A DNA stretch of 8,765 nt from an uncultured Actinomyces sp. (lineage in GTDB: Bacteria; Actinomycetota; Actinomycetes; Actinomycetales; Actinomycetaceae), in contig CAJZFF010000055.1 of the NCBI GenBank assembly GCA_915069725.1, forward strand, positions 1 to 8,765. The letters are read 5' to 3'. Shown here piece after piece: positions 5,738 to 8,765 of the stretch. The notes beneath the pieces are model-generated. The model made no database searches. It had not been told where the DNA came from and saw only the letters and a program-made list of their open reading frames with translations. Position 1 is the stretch's first letter. Every line of letters starts with the position of its first letter. The position numbers and the translations under genes were made by a program.

Positions 5738-5869
5738 CGGAAGTCCTCAGACATGAGTATCTTCCGGTTCCCCGCCACGGTAATTGGGCTGTTTGACCGG
5801 CTACTCATCCGGGAGCAGAACCCCGCGCTTCTAAGTCGCGGCCCCGGTGGGATCTTCTTGTCTGCAACC
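5738..5869. other. Leader between the candidate promoter and the 70-aa gene
   Basis: This stretch holds no supported gene. If the candidate promoter at 5870-5899 is used, the operon would have an untranslated leader of about 130 nt here. It contains one copy of tgcaacc (5863-5869), a heptamer also found twice in front of the recombinase gene. Confidence 0.35.
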
Positions 5870-5920
5870 ATTCTCCCACGAGTCGACTCACCATTGCAAT
5901 GACGAGTCGACTCATGAGTC
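5870..5920 (-). promoter_or_regulatory. Nested palindromic operator-like region with candidate promoter
   Basis: GAGTCGACTC occurs twice as a perfect palindrome (5880-5889, 5904-5913; centres 24 bp apart) on either side of the palindrome ATTGCAAT (5893-5900). Together they form a larger inverted repeat from 5880 to 5913, with 15 of 17 positions complementary. A third palindrome, gactcatgagtc (5909-5920), overlaps its edge. On the minus strand, TTGCAA (5899-5894) and GAGAAT (5875-5870) are 18 bp apart, a plausible weak promoter for the small-gene/rep operon. One palindrome copy would lie in its spacer and the other upstream of the -35. This arrangement suits a dimeric repressor. It could also act as the recombinase terminator or as part of oriT. 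Confidence 0.6.
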
Positions 5921-7355
5921 AGTCGCGACGCGGCTCTATCCGAATCAGGTCGGGGTCGAATTTCACGTGACCGGGCGTGATGGGCTCGATGGTCACCGTC
6001 ACCAGCTCGTCCACGAGCATCCGGCGGCGGTCCACGTCCAACACCTTCCACTTCGCCTCGACCACCTCGCGGCGCTCCGCGGTGCCGACCGGCTCCTCGA
6101 CGTCCGCGAGCAGCTTCGCCGCCGCCGACACCGAACGGTCGAGCAGCTCCGCGTCGATCTCGTCGATGCGGGCCTTCACGTCGTTGATCGCTGCCGTTAT
6201 CTCCAGGACCGGCTGATGGATGTCGCGCAGCAGCGGGCTCAGCTCCTTCACCCGATCGACCAGGGCGTTCCGCTCCGTCAGCAGCTCCTCGCGATCCGGC
6301 CCATCGTCCTCCTGTGGCATCACGAGGTCGTGCACGTCCACCGAGGACAGACGCGTGAGCACCGCCTCGGTGACCATCGCATCGACGGGCTCGCGCTGGC
6401 GGGTGAGATGGAACTGCTCGCCGCAGCGGTACGTCGGCTGCTTGCGGCTGTTCGTCCCCGAGACGAGCGTCGCGCCGCACTTCCCGCACAGCCCGATCGT
6501 GGACAGGAGATACTTCGGCTGGTTCCCCTGCCTCGCCGACCTCCGCACGTTGTCCTCCAGCTTCGCCACCGCGGCCCGCCACGTCTGCTCGCCGACGATG
6601 GGCGGGAACGCCTCGCCCTGAACCGGGTACAGCTCGCCCGACGCGTAGTGCTTGATGTAGCCACAGTAAAGCGGGTTCGCGAGCAGGTAGCGCACAGCAT
6701 CGACGGAGAACTCCGACCCACGCGCGGTGAAGTGACCGGCGCTGTTCAGGTCCTCGCGGATTCGCCGGATCGACAGGGACGGCTCGCCGAGGAACGCATC
6801 GAAGGCCCGCCGTACGGCGGCGGCCTCCTCCTCGATCAACTCGCCGTCCCTCGTCCAGCCGAACGCCTTCCAGGCGGACGTGGGGATGCCCTCGGCGCGT
6901 CGGCGCTCGTTCGACCTGATTTGTCGCTCGGCCTTGCGTCGTGCCTCGAACCGGGCGAGAGCGGCGAGCATCGTCGCCCGGAACTCCCCGTCCGCCGTCG
7001 AGAGGTCGATCTCGCCGTCAACGGTGACGACACGCAGGCCGAGATCGATCAGTGTGTTCAGGTCCTTCGTGCTACGCAGGAGCCGGTCCATGTCCACGGC
7101 GACCACCATCGAGAACTTGCCCGCACGGGCGTCCTCCAGCATCTCGGCCCACCGAGTGCCAGCACGGCGCTTCTTCGTCGCGGACACCGCGTTGTCGTCG
7201 TAGACCTCGACGACCTTCCAGTCCTTGGCCTCGGCCAGCGCCCTGATCTTTCTCAGCTGGGTCTCGACGGTCCATCGGTCGCCCTTGCGGTCCATCGAGG
7301 CGCGGACGTACGCCGCAACCTCGTTCGTCTTCCTCAGCGATACCAGTTCGACCAT
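5919..7355 (-). CDS. Large serine recombinase / integrase
   Basis: A 478-aa site-specific recombinase expected to integrate and excise the element. The N-terminal resolvase domain has YVRAS (16-20) with Ser20 as nucleophile and Arg18, followed by VDMDRLLRS (87-95), carrying the conserved Asp90-Arg91 and Arg94, and the long E helix around ARFEARRKAERQIRSNERRR. The Recombinase domain spans about 155-280 (AFGWTRDG; NPLYCGYI at 227-234). A zinc ribbon follows (Cys290-GK-Cys293, Cys311, probably His316), then a coiled coil (about 345-395) and a C-terminal beta-rich end. The length is typical of large serine integrases of actinobacterial phages and mobile elements. The ATG at 7355 lacks a good SD. 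The gene sits at the element's right edge beside a broken host gene, as integrase genes usually do. Two tgcaacc copies lie at and before its start. Confidence 0.93.
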   Translation of the reverse strand: MVELVSLRKTNEVAAYVRASMDRKGDRWTVETQLRKIRALAEAKDWKVVEVYDDNAVSATKKRRAGTRWAEMLEDARAGKFSMVVAVDMDRLLRSTKDLNTLIDLGLRVVTVDGEIDLSTADGEFRATMLAALARFEARRKAERQIRSNERRRAEGIPTSAWKAFGWTRDGELIEEEAAAVRRAFDAFLGEPSLSIRRIREDLNSAGHFTARGSEFSVDAVRYLLANPLYCGYIKHYASGELYPVQGEAFPPIVGEQTWRAAVAKLEDNVRRSARQGNQPKYLLSTIGLCGKCGATLVSGTNSRKQPTYRCGEQFHLTRQREPVDAMVTEAVLTRLSSVDVHDLVMPQEDDGPDREELLTERNALVDRVKELSPLLRDIHQPVLEITAAINDVKARIDEIDAELLDRSVSAAAKLLADVEEPVGTAERREVVEAKWKVLDVDRRRMLVDELVTVTIEPITPGHVKFDPDLIRIEPRRD

Positions 7356-7388
7356 GCAACCAAGCTTACGTGAACGGGTGTTGCAACC
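7355..7388. repeat. Heptamer direct repeat before the recombinase gene, possible attachment-site arm
   Basis: tgcaacc occurs at 7355-7361, touching the recombinase start, and again at 7382-7388, 27 bp apart. Serine-integrase attachment sites usually lie within some tens of bases of the integrase start, so these may be recombinase or regulator binding elements. No matching copy is apparent at the other end of the visible element. Confidence 0.3.
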
Positions 7389-7398
7389 GCTACATGCG

Positions 7399-7658
7399 CT
7401 ACCGCTTGTCGATGACGCCGGTGCCGACCTCGATGCGCGACGTCCGGGCGCCCGCTACCGCGAGCAGCGGCACGGGCGAGGCCGCCTGGCGGGCGACGTG
7501 GTGGACGCGTCAGTAGGCGCCGTTGATGCCGATCTCGTCCGCCCCGACCGCGCGACCGCGATCTCGACGGCCTCCTTGAGCGCCTGGCCAGCGTCGGGGT
7601 CGCCAGGGCCGCGACCGTGTCCATAGTGTCCGAAGCTGAGAAACCCGAATGCTTTCAT
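7399..7658 (-). pseudogene. Luciferase-like flavin monooxygenase, 5' remnant
   Basis: From the ATG at 7658 the frame encodes MKAFGFLSFGHY and then about 24 further family-like residues. Near 7550 the reading frame shifts. In the new frame it continues GADEIGINGAY, then a TGA (7512-7510) where the family normally has an aromatic residue, then RVHHVARQAASPVPLLAVAG and RTSRIEVGTGVID. Resemblance stops at about 7400, next to the recombinase. RVHHxARQ and GTGVID are hallmarks of LLM-class (bacterial luciferase-like) oxidoreductases, whose full length is about 330-350 residues, so about three quarters is missing. It has three lesions (frameshift, stop, truncation), so it is long dead. The truncation beside the recombinase suggests that this gene was the insertion target. 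Confidence 0.8.
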
Positions 7659-7741
7659 ACAACCTTCAACTACGCGCTCCGTCGGATCATTCCGGCCGAC
7701 CGCGCGATTCAGGTCACCCCACCCTCATGCGCCGCACACCC

Positions 7742-8239
7742 TCAGCGCCGGCAGCGCGCCTGACAGTACCCTCGAGCGCACGGCACACCCAGCCAGCGGG
7801 GAACGGCCTCCTTGTAGTCGAGGTAGTCCTGCCCGAACCTCTCCTCCAGAGCCTTCTCCTCGGCCGGGATCTGGTGGCGGTCGATGAGCCAGACGAAGCC
7901 GGCCAGCGGGATCAACGCGGACGGGCTCCTGCGCGCGATCGCGTGCGAGAGCAGCAGGCCCGTCAGGCCCAGGTACATGGGATTGCGCGTCAGCCGGTTG
8001 GGACCGTCCACAACAAGGTGCTGCGCGCGCTCGACCCTCACCGGATCGACCGTTGTGCGGTGCCGAAGAAAACCGCCCGCACTTCCGGCGAGCGCGCATA
8101 TCGAGATCCCGAGTACGGGGGCGGCCACCATCATCGACGACGGTGTCACTCTCCGGCCGCGCGCTATGGCGCTCTGTGCCAGCCCGGCCGCCGCCAGGAG
8201 CACTACCGGCGGTAGCCGCCTGAGCTTCCGTTCAACCAC
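7742..8239 (-). CDS. ICMT/PEMT-family membrane methyltransferase
   Basis: A 165-aa integral membrane protein of the isoprenylcysteine carboxyl methyltransferase / phospholipid methyltransferase family, which uses S-adenosylmethionine to methylate small or lipid-linked substrates. Hydrophobic segments lie at about residues 9-26, 36-59 and 92-120. The SAM-binding signature GPNRLTRNPMYLG is at about 79-91, and the conserved end reads EEKALEERFGQDY...YKEAVPRWLG (about 126-149). The start is a GTG at 8239 with GGAAGG eight bases further upstream. The signature carries Asn where Tyr is common (GPYR), with the RNPMY core kept. The gene appears intact. The actual substrate cannot be told from sequence. 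It lies outside the element, on the same strand as the dead monooxygenase and 83 bp upstream of it. Confidence 0.82.
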   Translation of the reverse strand: MVERKLRRLPPVVLLAAAGLAQSAIARGRRVTPSSMMVAAPVLGISICALAGSAGGFLRHRTTVDPVRVERAQHLVVDGPNRLTRNPMYLGLTGLLLSHAIARRSPSALIPLAGFVWLIDRHQIPAEEKALEERFGQDYLDYKEAVPRWLGVPCARGYCQARCRR

Positions 8240-8309
8240 CGTCTCATCCTTCCTCCGGCTACCGCTCGATGGCGACTGTACTGCACGAACGGGACCAGGC
8301 GACGCAGCC

Positions 8310-8429
8310 TCAGCCGACGTGGAAGTACTGGGCCACCCGGTCCTCGACCTGGATGCGGGCGTCGGCGATCTCCTCTCGCAAATCTACCTGTTGGGCAGAA
8401 ATTCCCTGGACGCCTCCAGCGATCTCCAC
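8310..8429 (-). CDS. Possible 39-aa protein or gene remnant
   Basis: From a GTG at 8429 (with AAAGG four bases upstream) a 39-residue frame reads EIAGGVQGISAQQVDLREE and ends in DARIQVEDRVAQYFHVG. The composition is protein-like and amphipathic, and third codon positions are GC-biased. The frame is open only a little further upstream, to a stop at 8457-8459. No family is recognised. It may be the tail of a decayed gene rather than a functional small protein. Confidence 0.3.
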   Translation of the reverse strand: MEIAGGVQGISAQQVDLREEIADARIQVEDRVAQYFHVG

Positions 8430-8481
8430 TAGCCTTTCGAGGCATTGATCGACCTCCTATGTTCCCAACGGAGTCAACGAG

Positions 8482-8765
8482 ATGCCTTCCGATCATCAGC
8501 GCAACAGCGACAGCCCCAATGCCCCCGGCGCATCCGCCACCGGGACCACGCACCCGACCCCACACCCCGAGAAGCGCTCCTTCGCCTACCGTGCGGGTAA
8601 GAGGCTCGGTAGGAGGATGACGCTGGCATGCAGCGCCATCTCGACAGTACTGTTCGCCTTCTGCATGGCATGGTTCTTCGCTTTCGCGATGGTGATATCG
8701 AGTCTCGCTCCGAAGTTCGATCCCGATGAACTCATCTTACGGTGGACAGGGGGAGTCACTATCTC
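8482..8765 (+). CDS. Hypothetical membrane protein, N-terminal part (runs off right edge)
   Basis: This is the only supported plus-strand gene. The ATG at 8482 has GGAG eight bases upstream. The 94 visible residues comprise a polar, probably disordered N-terminus (1-30, rich in Ser/Pro/His), a basic stretch (31-46; KRSFAYRAGKRLGRRM) and one transmembrane segment (about 48-74). The Arg/Lys run before the membrane segment predicts a cytoplasmic N-terminus. It uses some codons rare in GC-rich actinobacteria, including ATA and a TTA at codon 86. No domain is recognised. It diverges from the methyltransferase gene with about 240 bp between their starts. Confidence 0.65.
   Translation, partial: MPSDHQRNSDSPNAPGASATGTTHPTPHPEKRSFAYRAGKRLGRRMTLACSAISTVLFAFCMAWFFAFAMVISSLAPKFDPDELILRWTGGVTI

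Noticed and set aside
5575..5884. Minus-strand frame from an ATG near 5874 beginning MVADKKIPPGP
   Set aside because: It runs through the 70-aa gene in another frame, has a poorly placed ribosome site and no recognisable domain.
5847..7373. 508-codon plus-strand open frame
   Set aside because: It is antisense to the serine recombinase, which has clear catalytic and zinc-ribbon motifs.
1..8765. CRISPR array, tRNA or rRNA genes, transposase or insertion-sequence ends
   Set aside because: I looked for regularly spaced repeats, tRNA-like cloverleaf ends and DDE or IS inverted repeats and found none. This was by eye, so a weak one could be missed.

Overview
The window is high-GC DNA with GTG/ATG starts, extended Shine-Dalgarno (SD) sequences and protein families typical of Actinomycetota. 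I cannot fix the genus. Apart from one gene at the right edge, every gene I support lies on the minus strand, so transcription runs from high to low coordinates.

Right flank (about 7400-8765): a truncated plus-strand membrane protein at the edge, a possible 39-residue remnant, an intact ICMT/PEMT-type membrane methyltransferase, and the 5' third of a luciferase-like flavin monooxygenase gene. That last gene is broken by a frameshift, a stop codon and a truncation.

Centre (about 1150-7400): an integrated, mobilizable rolling-circle plasmid (an integrative mobilizable element). It starts with a large serine recombinase beside the broken monooxygenase. A nested palindrome that overlaps a candidate promoter follows. 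Next come two small genes (70 and 82 aa), a possible 119-aa frame lying across a candidate double-strand origin (four tandem 11-bp repeats plus hairpins), and rep, an HUH endonuclease fused to an SF3 helicase as in CRESS-type plasmid replication proteins. After rep come mobC, a MOBP-type relaxase, and a coiled-coil membrane protein that starts inside the relaxase gene in another frame. Gene junctions overlap by 1, 1, 8, 4, 4 and 413 nt, which suggests one translationally coupled operon for copy control, replication and mobilization. I see no type IV secretion genes or coupling protein, so transfer would need a helper element.

Left flank (1-1098): a metal-resistance operon made of a CmtR-type Cd/Pb-sensing repressor with a strong, apparently leaderless promoter, and the first 232 residues of a heavy-metal P1B ATPase that runs off the left edge. 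The window does not show whether this operon is host DNA or cargo of the element. The missing 3' part of the monooxygenase does not lie next to the mobilization genes, so either the element extends further left or the target gene was already decayed.

The most interesting points are the CRESS-like Rep with its candidate iteron origin, the out-of-frame relaxase/membrane-protein overlap, the palindromic operator-like structure behind the recombinase, and a repeated translational-coupling sequence at three gene starts.
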